From NCBI GenBank assembly GCA_016882385.1, contig VGQC01000003.1, positions 1 to 43,874 of the forward strand: DNA of 43,874 nucleotides, in the 5' to 3' direction. Below are positions 7,872 to 16,044 of the stretch, one piece after another (positions within the stretch are counted from its first letter, which is position 1; each line of letters begins with the position of its first letter). The position numbers and the translations under genes were made by a program. The DNA comes from Cyanobacteria bacterium M_DeepCast_100m_m1_067. GTDB taxonomy: Bacteria > Cyanobacteriota > Cyanobacteriia > PCC-6307 > Cyanobiaceae. Under the pieces are notes generated by a model. It did not search any database. It was not told the origin of the DNA and worked only from the letters and a program-made list of their open reading frames with translations.

Positions 7872-8888
7872 ATGGTCGCTTCCGGAATGCATCAACCCCT
7901 GCTCTTCAGTTCGTCCCAATCCGCCGAGCCCCAGACTTCGCCCCCGCCGGCAACCTTTCCGCCGCTCTGGCGCGGCCCCCTCGCCACCCTGCAGGTGAAC
8001 CTGGGCTACCGCTGCAATCAGGCCTGCAGCCACTGCCATGTGAATGCGGGGCCGACCCGCACCGAAATGATGGATCCGGCCACGGTCGCCCTGATCCCGC
8101 CGGTGCTCACTGCCCGCGGGCTGGCCTGCCTCGATCTCACCGGTGGGGCCCCCGAGCTCCATCCCCAGTTTCGGGAGTTGGTGGTGGCGGCCCGGCGGTT
8201 GGGGGTGGAGGTGATCGATCGCTGCAACCTCACGATCCTGTCGGAACCTGGCCAGCACGACCTGGCCGCCTTCCTGGCGGATCAGGGCGTCACGGTGGTG
8301 GCCTCCTTGCCCTGCTATTCCGAAGGCAACGTCGATCGCCAGCGGGGCTCCGGTGTGTTTACCCGCAGCATCGCGGCGCTGCAGCAGCTCAACCGGCTTG
8401 GCTACGGCCAGCCCGGCAGCGGCCTGCACCTGCACCTCGTCTACAACCCCCAGGGGCCGACGCTGCCGCCTCCCCAGGCCCAGTTGGAAGCGGAATACAA
8501 GCGCGTGCTCGCCGCCGACTTCGGGGTGGTGTTCAACAGCCTCTATGCCCTCGCCAACATGCCGATCCAGCGGTTTGCCAGCTGGCTCCAGGCTCAAGGA
8601 CAGCTGGAGGACTATCAGGCGCTGCTGCGCTCCAGTCACCGCCCTGAGCATCTCGAGCAGGTCATGTGCCGCTCGCTGATCAGCGTTGATTGGCAGGGTT
8701 GGCTGTTCGATTGCGATTTCAACCAGCAGCTCGGTTTGGCTGCGGCGGCGCCAGTGCAGCCCCGGCGGCATCTGCGGGAGCTGCTGGCGCGCGATCCCGA
8801 GGGCGATCCGATTGCGGTGGCTGAGCACTGTTTTGGTTGCACCGCCGGTGGTGGTTCCAGCTGCGGCGGAGCCCTGCAGGCCTCTTAG
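7872..8888 (+). CDS. arsS: Arsenosugar biosynthesis radical SAM protein ArsS
   Basis: 338 aa from ATG 7872; ATG 7887 is also possible. The radical SAM cluster motif is CNQACSHCHV (CxxxCxxC), followed by DLTGGAPELHPQF. The C-terminal twitch-like region ends in FGCTAGGGSSCGGAL, a cysteine set typical of ArsS. Further matches are NLTILSEPGQ, LPCYSEGNVDRQRG and LVYNPQG. ArsS is thought to add the 5-deoxyadenosyl group to dimethylarsenite, the first step toward arsenosugars. No arsM methyltransferase is adjacent; the class I methyltransferase at 32268-32930 does not look like ArsM. A weak hairpin before TTTTTT about 40 nt after the stop may end transcription. Confidence 0.9.
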   Translation: MVASGMHQPLLFSSSQSAEPQTSPPPATFPPLWRGPLATLQVNLGYRCNQACSHCHVNAGPTRTEMMDPATVALIPPVLTARGLACLDLTGGAPELHPQFRELVVAARRLGVEVIDRCNLTILSEPGQHDLAAFLADQGVTVVASLPCYSEGNVDRQRGSGVFTRSIAALQQLNRLGYGQPGSGLHLHLVYNPQGPTLPPPQAQLEAEYKRVLAADFGVVFNSLYALANMPIQRFASWLQAQGQLEDYQALLRSSHRPEHLEQVMCRSLISVDWQGWLFDCDFNQQLGLAAAAPVQPRRHLRELLARDPEGDPIAVAEHCFGCTAGGGSSCGGALQAS

Positions 8889-9152
8889 GGCGTCGGCCCC
8901 AGCTTCTGTCAGACGGCGTTTTTTGCCTTCTGCTGCCAATGCTGCGCGCAGTTCTGAACACGTCTGGCCAAGGGGTGTCGCTGCGTCAATCGCTCCCTAT
9001 GGTTGATGCCAATGGTTGCTGCCAATCCGGCTTGCTGGTCCGCGACGTTCTGGCCGTTGATGCAGATCAATCATTCAGATCGAGCATTCAGAGCGTTCAT
9101 GCTGGCTGCGGGTGTTGCTGTTGCGCTCCGGCATGGCGTTCGGCGGATTCGG

Positions 9153-9740
9153 TTGATCAGGCGATCCATCCCCTTTGCGCTCCTGACGGCCCTGGGGGGC
9201 GCTCTCGCTGCTCCGGGGTCTGCCCTGCAGCGCCCGGTTGATCCGGTGGCGGTCTGTGTTGTGTCCCCCCGGGTGGAAGCGGTGGAGGAAGGGGATGCCG
9301 CGGGTGTGGTGCCCACGCCGAGCCCCCAGCTGGTGGTGGTTGAACCGCTCCTGGAGCTGCGCATTGAGCGCCGGGGCCGGCTCGTGTGGCGGCGGCTGGC
9401 GTCGGCGGGGCAGGGTCTCCCGGTGCCCTTGGCCTGGCCTTTGGATCCGATCACCCCTGGCGAAGTGGTGCTGTTGCGGCTGCGTCCCGAGCAGGCTCCG
9501 GAGGGGGCCTTTGCCCATGTGCACTTGGTGGGTGCCTCCCCCGAACGGATGGCGAGCACCGCCGCCCTGATCCGCTCCCTCGCTCAGAACCCCCTGGCCT
9601 GGTTGGCGGCCATCGAAGCGGCCCTGGAAGCTGAGGATGTGCCGTTGGCTTGGACCTTGTTGTTTGCGCCGCAGCTGCCCGATGCCGCCGATCTCACGGC
9701 CCTGCGGGCTGAGGTGGTGCGGCGGGGCTGCGGCGACTGA
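9153..9740 (+). CDS. Secreted hypothetical protein
   Basis: About 195 aa if started at TTG 9153, which gives a compact signal peptide (IRRSIPFALLTALGGALAAPGSA) and has GGCGGA upstream. ATG 9102 and 9003 are longer alternatives with an awkward N-terminus. The mature part has a beta-rich middle (ELRIERRGRLVWRRL, LPVPLAWPLDP, EVVLLRLRPEQAPEG) and a helical C-terminus (NPLAWLAAIEAALEAEDVPLAW). The pattern recalls short cyanobacterial periplasmic DUF928-type proteins, but the defining motifs are absent, so I do not assign the family. Followed by the UmuD homologue. Confidence 0.6.
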   Translation: MIRRSIPFALLTALGGALAAPGSALQRPVDPVAVCVVSPRVEAVEEGDAAGVVPTPSPQLVVVEPLLELRIERRGRLVWRRLASAGQGLPVPLAWPLDPITPGEVVLLRLRPEQAPEGAFAHVHLVGASPERMASTAALIRSLAQNPLAWLAAIEAALEAEDVPLAWTLLFAPQLPDAADLTALRAEVVRRGCGD

Positions 9741-9826
9741 CGCACGGGCTTGGTCGCACGGCTTTAGCCGCACAGCCCTGGTTCAAATGTACTATCGTGT
9801 CTGTTGTGTTGCGGAGGGCGGCGGTG

Positions 9827-10351
9827 ATGGCCTGTTCCCCCACCAGCGATTTGATTTGGTTGGGTCCTTTGCGGCAGGAGGAGGAGCCCCTGCACCTACC
9901 CCTGGCGGTGGAGTCGGTGGCGGCGGGGTTTCCGAGTCCTGCCGACGACTATGTCGAGGCGGCTATCGACCTCAACGGCATTTTGATGCCGCGCCCGAGC
10001 TCCACCTTTTTGATGCGGGTGGATGGTGAGGCGATGCGCGGCGACGGCATCCATCACGGGGATCTGCTGGTGGTTGATCGCAGCGTGGCGCCGCGCTCAG
10101 GTTCCACCGTGGTGGCGGTGCATGAGGGGCGCTTTGTGCTGCGGCGGCTTGAGGGGCGTCCCGCCCAGTGGTGCCTGGTGGCGAGTGATGCAACGACCGC
10201 CGCGATTGCCTTGCAAGGTGAAGACCCAGATCTGCTGATTTGGGGTGTGGTGATTCATGCGGTGCATCACCTCTGCAAGCCGCTGTCGGGATCGCGACGG
10301 CGAGGTGCCGTCGCTGGAGGCTCACCAGAAGCCCTGGGAGTGGAGCCATAG
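9827..10351 (+). CDS. UmuD homologue lacking the catalytic Ser-Lys dyad
   Basis: 174 aa from ATG 9827, with GGAGG at 9813-9817. It aligns well with E. coli UmuD: VAAGFPSPADDYVE keeps the Ala/Cys-Gly cleavage site, then LNGILMPRPSSTFLMRVDGEAMRGDGI, HHGDLLVVDRS and IWGVVIHAVHHL. The nucleophile motif GDSM is GEAM (Ala69 for Ser60), and the general-base Lys97 in VKKL is replaced by Arg106 in LRRL. The Ser-to-Ala change is a single base at 10031 (TCG to GCG). Self-cleavage should therefore be impossible. The C-terminus carries about 20 extra residues that run into the convergent gene, and no umuC follows. Role unknown: possibly an uncleavable partner or a decaying gene. Confidence 0.85.
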   Translation: MACSPTSDLIWLGPLRQEEEPLHLPLAVESVAAGFPSPADDYVEAAIDLNGILMPRPSSTFLMRVDGEAMRGDGIHHGDLLVVDRSVAPRSGSTVVAVHEGRFVLRRLEGRPAQWCLVASDATTAAIALQGEDPDLLIWGVVIHAVHHLCKPLSGSRRRGAVAGGSPEALGVEP

Positions 10352-10549
10352 CCCCAGCAGCCCCATCGGCACAAACACGGCACCGAGGATTTGCAGCTTG
10401 ACCGTGCGGGGAGAGGGTTGCTTCTTGGGGGGCATGGAGGCGTTGGCAGGGCCGCAGGCGAATGAACAGGGATCGAATGAGCGGAGGGCTTGCTGGCGCA
10501 GATCGGCCAGCTCCTCCAGAACGAAGTGAAGCGATGGGTGGCCAGTCAT
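10322..10549 (-). CDS. Small single-pass membrane protein
   Basis: 75 aa from ATG 10549, which leaves 20 nt after the upstream gene. An internal ATG at 10435 would give a 37-aa protein MPPKKQPSPRTVKLQ plus one membrane helix (LGAVFVPMGLLGLWLHSQGF), and may be the true start. The longer form adds a helical head (FVLEELADLRQQALRSF) with two cysteines. No ribosome binding site separates the options. It converges with the UmuD homologue and overlaps its last 30 nt. No family recognised. Confidence 0.5.
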   Translation of the reverse strand: MTGHPSLHFVLEELADLRQQALRSFDPCSFACGPANASMPPKKQPSPRTVKLQILGAVFVPMGLLGLWLHSQGFW

Positions 10550-10569
10550 GGCGAGACGGGACGGGCGAC

Positions 10570-10893
10570 TCAGGCCGACCGGGAAAACAGAATCGGACGG
10601 TAGGTGGGCCGTGCGGAGGGCGACAGGCTCCACTTCACCCGGCAGGTGAAGGTGCCGTATTCCCCCTTGATCGCAGTCGACACGCGCATGGCCGTCACCG
10701 TGGCGTTCTGGGGAATGCGGGATTGGGCCTGGTTGCAGGAGTCCACCTCGGAGATGGCGGAGCTGTCGTTGCTGGTGCCGCTGGCGGGAGTCTTCTGGGC
10801 GGCTGTTGGTTCGGCCTGGACCAGGCCAGGCTGGAGGAGGGCGGTGGCTGCACAGAGGGCGAGCAGCCGGGGGCCTACAGCGATGGGGCGCAT
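10570..10893 (-). CDS. Small secreted hypothetical protein
   Basis: 107 aa from ATG 10893; the track extension upstream overlaps the M32 gene region and is less likely. Residues 1-27 (MRPIAVGPRLLALCAATALL) form a signal peptide cleaved near VQA. The mature part has a Ser/Thr/Ala-rich linker and then a compact domain with two cysteines (SEVDSCNQAQSRIP and GTFTCRVKWSL) that could form a disulphide. No family recognised. It is followed 20 nt later by the small membrane protein gene on the same strand. Confidence 0.6.
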   Translation of the reverse strand: MRPIAVGPRLLALCAATALLQPGLVQAEPTAAQKTPASGTSNDSSAISEVDSCNQAQSRIPQNATVTAMRVSTAIKGEYGTFTCRVKWSLSPSARPTYRPILFSRSA

Positions 10894-11114
10894 GGCCAGA
10901 GAAGAAGGTGCATCCGTCCTAGCCGAACTTGCTCTGATCTGCTTCTGGCGGCAGGCAGTGCGACTTGCTGGTGGGTCGCGATGGTCGGGATTCTGGTGAA
11001 CTGAGCAATCCGACAAATCAAGCGCAATAGACGCCTGGCGTTGCGTTGCTGTTGCAGCTGGTGGGTCGCCGCTGGTGGGGGGCATGCTTGTTGCGTCAAC
11101 GCCTTGTCATCGCT

Positions 11115-12662
11115 ATGGCTCCACCCGATTCGGCCCTTGCGCGTCTCCGGAGCCATCTGCACCAAACGCGCCTGCTGGGCTCGATCAGCAGTGCCCTCTA
11201 TTACGACCAGAACACGGTGATGCCCGCGGCTGGGGCCGCTTGGCGGGGGGACCAGCTGGCCCTGTTGGCCGGCCAGCTGCATGAGCGCCAGAGCAGCGCC
11301 GACTACGCCGAGCTGGTGGCCGCGGCTGAGGACGAGCTCGACGCCGATGCGCTGCCGGAGCGCCGCCGCAACCTGCAGTTGCTGCGGCTGGAGCTGGAGC
11401 GTCAGCGTTGTCTCGATCCAGCCTTGGTGGCGGCCCTCGCCAAGGCCCAGTCGCGTGGCAATGCCGTCTGGCAGGACGCCCGCGCCCGCAACGATTTCGC
11501 CGCCTTCGCCCCGGCCCTCCAGGAGCTGATCGCTCTGCGCCGCCAGCAGGCCAGCCAGCTGGCCGCCGCTGAGCCGGTGGCCCGCAGCCCCTGGGAGGTG
11601 CTCGCCCAGCCCTTCGAGCCTGAGGTGACCAAGGCGCGGCTGGAGGAGCTGTTTGCGCCACTCAAAACGGAGCTGCCGCACCTGCTGCAGCAAGTTGCAG
11701 GATCGCGCTCCGTCGAGCCGGCCTGCACCAGCCGCGGCGGTGCTGAACCGCTGGATTGGCCTGAGGCCATGCAGGAGGAGCTCTGCACCGCATTGCTCGA
11801 GCGCTGGGGCTACGACGCCAGCCGCTGCCAGCGCTCCCGCTCCGCCCATCCGTTTTCCTGCACCGTGGGCCCCCAGGACTTCCGCATCACCACCCGGGTG
11901 GTGCCGGGCCAGCCGCTCTCGGCCTTTTTGGCCACCGCCCACGAGTGGGGCCACTCCCTCTACGAGCAGGGCCTGCCCCGCTCAGGCGACCACTACTTCC
12001 CCTGGCCCCTGGGGGAGGCCACCTCGATGGGGGTGCACGAAAGCCAGAGTCTGTTCTGGGAATGCCGCGTGGCCCGCAGCCGTGCTTTTGCCGAGCGCTG
12101 GCATCCGCATTTTTGCGCCGCTCTGGGCCGTGAGCCCTGGGGCGACGCCGAGGGCTTCTGGCGCGCCCTCAACCCCCTGCGGCCCGGTCTGATCCGGGTG
12201 GAGGCCGATGAGCTCAGCTACTGCCTGCACATCGTGCTGCGCTACGAGCTGGAGCTGGCGCTGCTCGAGCAGGACATGCCGGTGGAGGCTCTCCCTGAGC
12301 AGTGGAACCAGCGGATGCACAACCTGCTGGGCATCCAGCCGCAGAGCGATGCCGAGGGCTGCCTCCAGGACATTCATTGGGCGGAGGGGCTGTTTGGCTA
12401 TTTCCCCAGCTACGCCCTCGGCCATCTGATCAGCGCCCAGTTGGCAGAAGCCATGGAGCAGGAGTGGGGTGAGGGCGCCATCGAGGCGGCGATCGGCGCG
12501 GGCCAGGAGAGCCGCTTGCACGACTGGTTGGCCCAGCGGGTCTATCCCCTGGGCCGCAGCGTCGATGCCGAAGGGCTGGTGCAGCAGGTGAGTGGTGCCC
12601 CTCTCAGCGCAGCCCCGTTTCTCCGTTATCTGCGCCACAAGCTCGAGCCGCTTCAGGCCTGA
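11115..12662 (+). CDS. Carboxypeptidase M32 (Taq-type metallocarboxypeptidase)
   Basis: 515 aa from ATG 11115 (MAPPDSALARLRSHL), the usual family length. Residues 276-280 form the HEWGH zinc motif (HExxH), followed by SLYEQGLP and then GVHESQSLFWE, the conserved HES(Q)S segment supplying the third ligand region. LYYDQNTVMPAAG near the N-terminus is another family signature. These are cytosolic enzymes that remove C-terminal residues from peptides. All ligands appear intact. The gene stands alone: upstream genes are on the other strand, and a TAGGAT element separates it from ppa. Confidence 0.92.
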   Translation: MAPPDSALARLRSHLHQTRLLGSISSALYYDQNTVMPAAGAAWRGDQLALLAGQLHERQSSADYAELVAAAEDELDADALPERRRNLQLLRLELERQRCLDPALVAALAKAQSRGNAVWQDARARNDFAAFAPALQELIALRRQQASQLAAAEPVARSPWEVLAQPFEPEVTKARLEELFAPLKTELPHLLQQVAGSRSVEPACTSRGGAEPLDWPEAMQEELCTALLERWGYDASRCQRSRSAHPFSCTVGPQDFRITTRVVPGQPLSAFLATAHEWGHSLYEQGLPRSGDHYFPWPLGEATSMGVHESQSLFWECRVARSRAFAERWHPHFCAALGREPWGDAEGFWRALNPLRPGLIRVEADELSYCLHIVLRYELELALLEQDMPVEALPEQWNQRMHNLLGIQPQSDAEGCLQDIHWAEGLFGYFPSYALGHLISAQLAEAMEQEWGEGAIEAAIGAGQESRLHDWLAQRVYPLGRSVDAEGLVQQVSGAPLSAAPFLRYLRHKLEPLQA

Positions 12663-12675
12663 GGACCCTGCTCCT

Positions 12676-12681
12676 TAGGAT
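12676..12681 (+). promoter_or_regulatory. Candidate -10 element for ppa
   Basis: TAGGAT lies 30 nt before the ppa ATG within CTCCTTAGGATGCC. The CTCCTTAGG context is shared with the candidate hemC promoter in this window. No clear -35 box is present, as is common in cyanobacterial promoters. Confidence 0.4.
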
Positions 12682-12711
12682 GCCGCCCGATCCCGTTTTG
12701 AAGCCGCGCCC

Positions 12712-13299
12712 ATGGCGAACATCGACCACGCCCCGAGCCGCACGATGCTCAACCTGCTGCACGTGCTGCCGGCCTTCGCCGATGAAGCCGAGCTGCGTCT
12801 GAACGCGATCGTGGAGCTCAACTCCATGACGATCAACAAATACGAGCTGATCACCGAGACCGGCCACCTCAAGCTCGATCGCGTCGGCTATTCCTCCCTG
12901 GCCTATCCCTTCGCCTACGGCTGCATCCCGCGCACCTGGGACGAGGACGGCGATCCCCTCGACATCGAAATCGTGGGCGTGACCGAACCCCTGGTGCCCG
13001 GCTCCCTGGTGGAGGCCCGCATCATCGGCATCATGACCTTCGACGATGGCGGCGAGGTGGACGACAAGGTGATCGCCGTGCTGGCCGATGACAAGCGCAT
13101 GGACCACATCACCAGCTACACCCAGCTCGGTGCGCAGTGGGTGAAGGAAACCCAGTACTACTGGGAGCACTACAAGGATCTCAAGAAGCCCGGCACCTGC
13201 AAGGTGAACGGCTTCTTCGAACCCGCCGAAGCCGTGCGCATCATCAAGGAGTGCGAGCAGCGTTACCGCGACACCATCGATGCCAAGTTGGTGAACTGA
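12712..13299 (+). CDS. ppa: Inorganic pyrophosphatase, family I, intact
   Basis: 195 aa. It has the family I signature DEDGDPLDIEI with all three Asp, plus IVELNS, NKYELI and LKLDRV for phosphate contacts, DDGGEVDDK for the second metal set, and HYKDLKKPG for the Tyr-Lys pair. It should hydrolyse pyrophosphate to phosphate in the cytosol with magnesium. Compared with typical cyanobacterial PPases it is a divergent subtype: an extra N-terminal segment (NIDHAPSRTMLNLLHVLPAF) and a longer region around YTQLGAQWVKETQYYW. A second, broken PPase lies at 31740-32256, so this copy is probably the working family I enzyme. Confidence 0.92.
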   Translation: MANIDHAPSRTMLNLLHVLPAFADEAELRLNAIVELNSMTINKYELITETGHLKLDRVGYSSLAYPFAYGCIPRTWDEDGDPLDIEIVGVTEPLVPGSLVEARIIGIMTFDDGGEVDDKVIAVLADDKRMDHITSYTQLGAQWVKETQYYWEHYKDLKKPGTCKVNGFFEPAEAVRIIKECEQRYRDTIDAKLVN

Positions 13300-13355
13300 G
13301 CCAGAGCGCGAAGCTTGAGTTTTCAGTCTGAGTTCGACGTTTGCGCGCATTGCCG

Positions 13356-13718
13356 ATGACTGCTTCCTTCAAAGCCCTCTGGCTTGCAGCTGCCGCTTCG
13401 CTGGTGGTGCCGGTCTGGGCCCAGGACACCCCTGTGGGCCGGTTCACGGTCCAGAACAAGGTGGTCAATCCCAAGCACCAGAGCACCAAGAGCGGCAAGA
13501 TCAATGCCACCGTTGGACCCAATGGTCCCTTGGGCGACCGCTGGCTGGGGTTCCAGCAGAGCGGTCCGAACCAATACGGGATCCATGGCACTCCGTCGGC
13601 CTGGCCGTGGACGGTGACCTCCCGCGCCGCCGTGACCAATGGCTGCGTGCGCATGCTGCATGAGCATCTGCGCAAACTGGTTGATCTGGCGGATGTCGGG
13701 ACGCCGGTGATTGTGTAG
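13356..13718 (+). CDS. L,D-transpeptidase (YkuD) family protein
   Basis: 120 aa from ATG 13356, with a signal peptide (MTASFKALWLAAAASLVV) cleaved near VWA. The small domain ends with YGIHGTPSAWPW followed by AVTNGCVRMLHEHLRKL, which matches the YkuD pattern HGTP plus [ST]-x-GC-[VI]-R-[ML] with catalytic Cys and upstream His. These enzymes form 3-3 cross-links in peptidoglycan or attach proteins to it. In the motif, the usual Ser-His before Gly-Cys is Thr-Asn, so activity is likely but not certain. It lies 56 nt after ppa. Confidence 0.8.
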   Translation: MTASFKALWLAAAASLVVPVWAQDTPVGRFTVQNKVVNPKHQSTKSGKINATVGPNGPLGDRWLGFQQSGPNQYGIHGTPSAWPWTVTSRAAVTNGCVRMLHEHLRKLVDLADVGTPVIV

Positions 13719-13867
13719 CGTTGATGGGTGCAGCATTGATACTGCAGCGCTGATCGGCCATCCCCAGAAAACATTCTGGAGATCGACGGTTCTCCGGCTG
13801 AAAGTCGCAGTAACACTGGTACTTTGTAAGGCCCTAATGAGGCCATGGGCCTCCCTCGGCCCCGTTC

Positions 13868-14041
13868 ATGTCCCCGGCTTCCCCGTCCCACCAACCTGCC
13901 GATCCCCAGGCCAGCACCACGCTCAAGTGGGCCAGCGATGGTGAACTGTCGTCCCTCGACCTTGAGCGGATCCTCGAGCGCTTGTGTGCCGTCGATCCGG
14001 CAGCCCAGCCGCTCACCGGTGCCCTTCAGGCCCAGTCCTGA
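13868..14041 (+). CDS. Small hypothetical protein (57 aa)
   Basis: Too short for the ORF track. It reads MSPASPSHQ, then LKWASDGELSSLDLERILERL, then [19 protein letters not shown] and TGA 14039-14041. The strong amphipathic helix (LSSLDLERILERLC) and GC-rich third positions suggest a real gene. It is cytosolic. It converges with the clc gene and overlaps its 3' end by 16 nt. No clear ribosome binding site was seen. No family recognised. Confidence 0.55.
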   Translation: MSPASPSHQPADPQASTTLKWASDGELSSLDLERILERLCAVDPAAQPLTGALQAQS

Positions 14042-16044
14042 GCTGGCTGCAACTGCCGGGCCAACGCCCGGGCCATGCCATCGCGACTGGCCAGACCCCG
14101 CAGCGCTTCGACGGGGAGGCCTGGATTGGGCAAGCCATGGGGCAGGGCCGCCGCCAAGGCCGACGGCACATCGAACACCGGCACTTGGCGTAGGCCATTG
14201 GGGGTGAGCTGGTCCTCCAGTTGGGCCAGTTGGGCCGACAGGGGCAGCCACACCAGATCACCGCGGCGGCAGTCCATCAGGCTGGGCATCAAGGCCGCTC
14301 CGGTTGGGCTGCGCGAGGGTTCGGCACTGAGGGCCCGCTGCAGGTCCGCCAGGGTCACCAGCCCCACCACCCAGGCCCCATCGGCCACCACCAGGCAATG
14401 GCCGTGGGCTTCCACCAGCTGGCGCAGGGCCAGGTGGGCCGGCAGCTCGGCCGGCAGCACCAGCGGGGCTTCCGGCTCAAAGGCTTCTCCCACCGGCAAG
14501 GCCGCCAGCTGGCGGCGGCGGTGCTCCTCCAGGGGATCGGGGCCGAGCAGCCCCGGATCCGCCAGCCCCTGCCAGCGCTCCACCAGGGCGGCGCTGAGGC
14601 CGGCCGCCGCCATCAGCGGCAACACGATGCGGATGTCGCGGGTGAGCTCAAACAGCAGCAGCAGCGCGGTGAGTGGCGCCCGGGCGCTGCCCGCCAGCAC
14701 GGCCGCCATGCCCACCATCGCGTAGGCCGGCGGTTCGGCCACCGGCAGGTGCAGGCCGCTGGCACCGAGCAGCTGGCCGTAACAGTTGCCAAGCACGGCC
14801 CCGAGAAACAGCGAAGGGGCAAATCCCCCGCCCACGAAGCCGGTGGCGTTGCTGATGCCGGTGGCGAGCAGTTTCACGCCCAGCAACACCAGCAGGGTCA
14901 ACAGCGGCACCCCGCCGTCACTGCCAAGCAGGGCTTCAATCGTGTCGTAGCCCACCCCCAGCACCTGGGGAAACACCAGGGCCATCAGGCCCACACAGGC
15001 TCCGCCCAGGGCGGTGGGCAGGCCTGGTGGCAACTGGGCCAGCCAGCCCTGCAGCCGTTCACTGCGGCCGGCGGCCAGCAGGCTGATCAGGGCCCACGAC
15101 ATCAAGCTGGCCACCAACCCAAGCCCCAGGTAGAGGGGCAACTCGAGCGGGGAGCGCACCTCATAGGCCGGCAGCCGCAGGATCGGCGTGTCCCCGAGCA
15201 GCAGCTGGGTCACGAGCGAGGAGGCCACCGCCGCCACCAGCACGGCCCGCAGGCTGGGGCGGCCCTGGACGGCGCTGAAACTTCCCTCAAAGGCAAAGAA
15301 CACCCCTGCGATCGGGGCCTTGAAGCCCGCCGCCAGGCCGGCGGCCACCCCGGCCGCCACCAGCGCTTTTTGGCTCTGGGGCGAGAGCCCGCCGCGGAGG
15401 GCCACCCAGAGCCCGAGGTTGCCGCCGCTCTCCACGCTGGGGCCCTCGGGTCCGAGGGAGGCGCCGCTGCCCAGGCTCAGGGATGCGCCCAGCAACCGCT
15501 GCAGCGGCAGCCGGGGCTGGGCCGGCACCGCCCCATCCGCCATGGCCATCAGGCTGGGCAGTCCTGGGCCGAGGTCGCCGCCATAGCGGCGCAGCAGACC
15601 CACGGCCAGCCCCCCCAGCGTTGGCACCACCACCACCGGCCAGAGGCTGATCCACTCGGGGAGTGACGAGACGGGTAGGGGGGGCGGCTCGGGCGCTGCC
15701 GGCGGCGGCGGCAGAAAGCCCAGGCCCCCCAGCCCCACCTGCAGCAGGGCTCGCAGGGGCGTGCCCGTATCGGGCGGCAGGGCGGGCAGCTCGGGCGGGA
15801 GCTCGGGCGGCTGGTTGCGGCCGACGGTCAGCAGGCCCTCGACGAACGGCCCAAACAGCCCGTTGTTGATGAAGCCGAGCAACTCGTGGAAGCCCACCAC
15901 GGCCAGCCCGGTGAGCACGCCCACCAGGGCTGCCCAGGCGAGCAGATTCCACTGGTAGGGGAGGGCGCGGGCCTCGGCTTCTGCCGGGGCCTGGTTCTCA
16001 GCGGGTTCGGAGGTGGTTTCAGGCTTCAGGCCGGACCGTTGCAA
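14026..16044 (-). CDS. ClC-type chloride channel/antiporter with C-terminal CBS domains
   Basis: About 672 aa from TTG 16044. The longer track start would overlap hemC by 125 nt. The membrane domain has the three ClC selectivity motifs: [15 protein letters not shown] (GxGxP-like and G-x-EGP, with the gating Glu that marks H+/Cl- antiporters), and [15 protein letters not shown]. At least ten hydrophobic helices are visible. The N-terminal loop after the first helix is unusually Pro-rich ([26 protein letters not shown]). Residues about 510-670 hold two CBS-like repeats ([28 protein letters not shown]) that may sense nucleotides. It overlaps the hemC end by 26 nt, suggesting coupled translation. 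Confidence 0.88.
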   Translation of the reverse strand: MQRSGLKPETTSEPAENQAPAEAEARALPYQWNLLAWAALVGVLTGLAVVGFHELLGFINNGLFGPFVEGLLTVGRNQPPELPPELPALPPDTGTPLRALLQVGLGGLGFLPPPPAAPEPPPLPVSSLPEWISLWPVVVVPTLGGLAVGLLRRYGGDLGPGLPSLMAMADGAVPAQPRLPLQRLLGASLSLGSGASLGPEGPSVESGGNLGLWVALRGGLSPQSQKALVAAGVAAGLAAGFKAPIAGVFFAFEGSFSAVQGRPSLRAVLVAAVASSLVTQLLLGDTPILRLPAYEVRSPLELPLYLGLGLVASLMSWALISLLAAGRSERLQGWLAQLPPGLPTALGGACVGLMALVFPQVLGVGYDTIEALLGSDGGVPLLTLLVLLGVKLLATGISNATGFVGGGFAPSLFLGAVLGNCYGQLLGASGLHLPVAEPPAYAMVGMAAVLAGSARAPLTALLLLFELTRDIRIVLPLMAAAGLSAALVERWQGLADPGLLGPDPLEEHRRRQLAALPVGEAFEPEAPLVLPAELPAHLALRQLVEAHGHCLVVADGAWVVGLVTLADLQRALSAEPSRSPTGAALMPSLMDCRRGDLVWLPLSAQLAQLEDQLTPNGLRQVPVFDVPSALAAALPHGLPNPGLPVEALRGLASRDGMARALARQLQPAQDWA

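Noticed and set aside
8889-8935. Terminator after arsS
   Set aside because: There is a TTTTTT run, but the preceding stem is only about four base pairs (CGTC/GACG) with a long loop.
9788-9801. TGTACTATCGTGTC as a LexA box upstream of the UmuD homologue
   Set aside because: It keeps GTAC but misses at least four positions of the cyanobacterial LexA consensus; could be a decayed site but not supportable.
13810-13822. GTAACACTGGTAC as an NtcA box
   Set aside because: Spacer is 7 nt, not 8, and no nitrogen gene follows.
14221-15666. 481-aa plus-strand ORF
   Set aside because: Antisense to clc; Gln/His/Gly-rich shadow.
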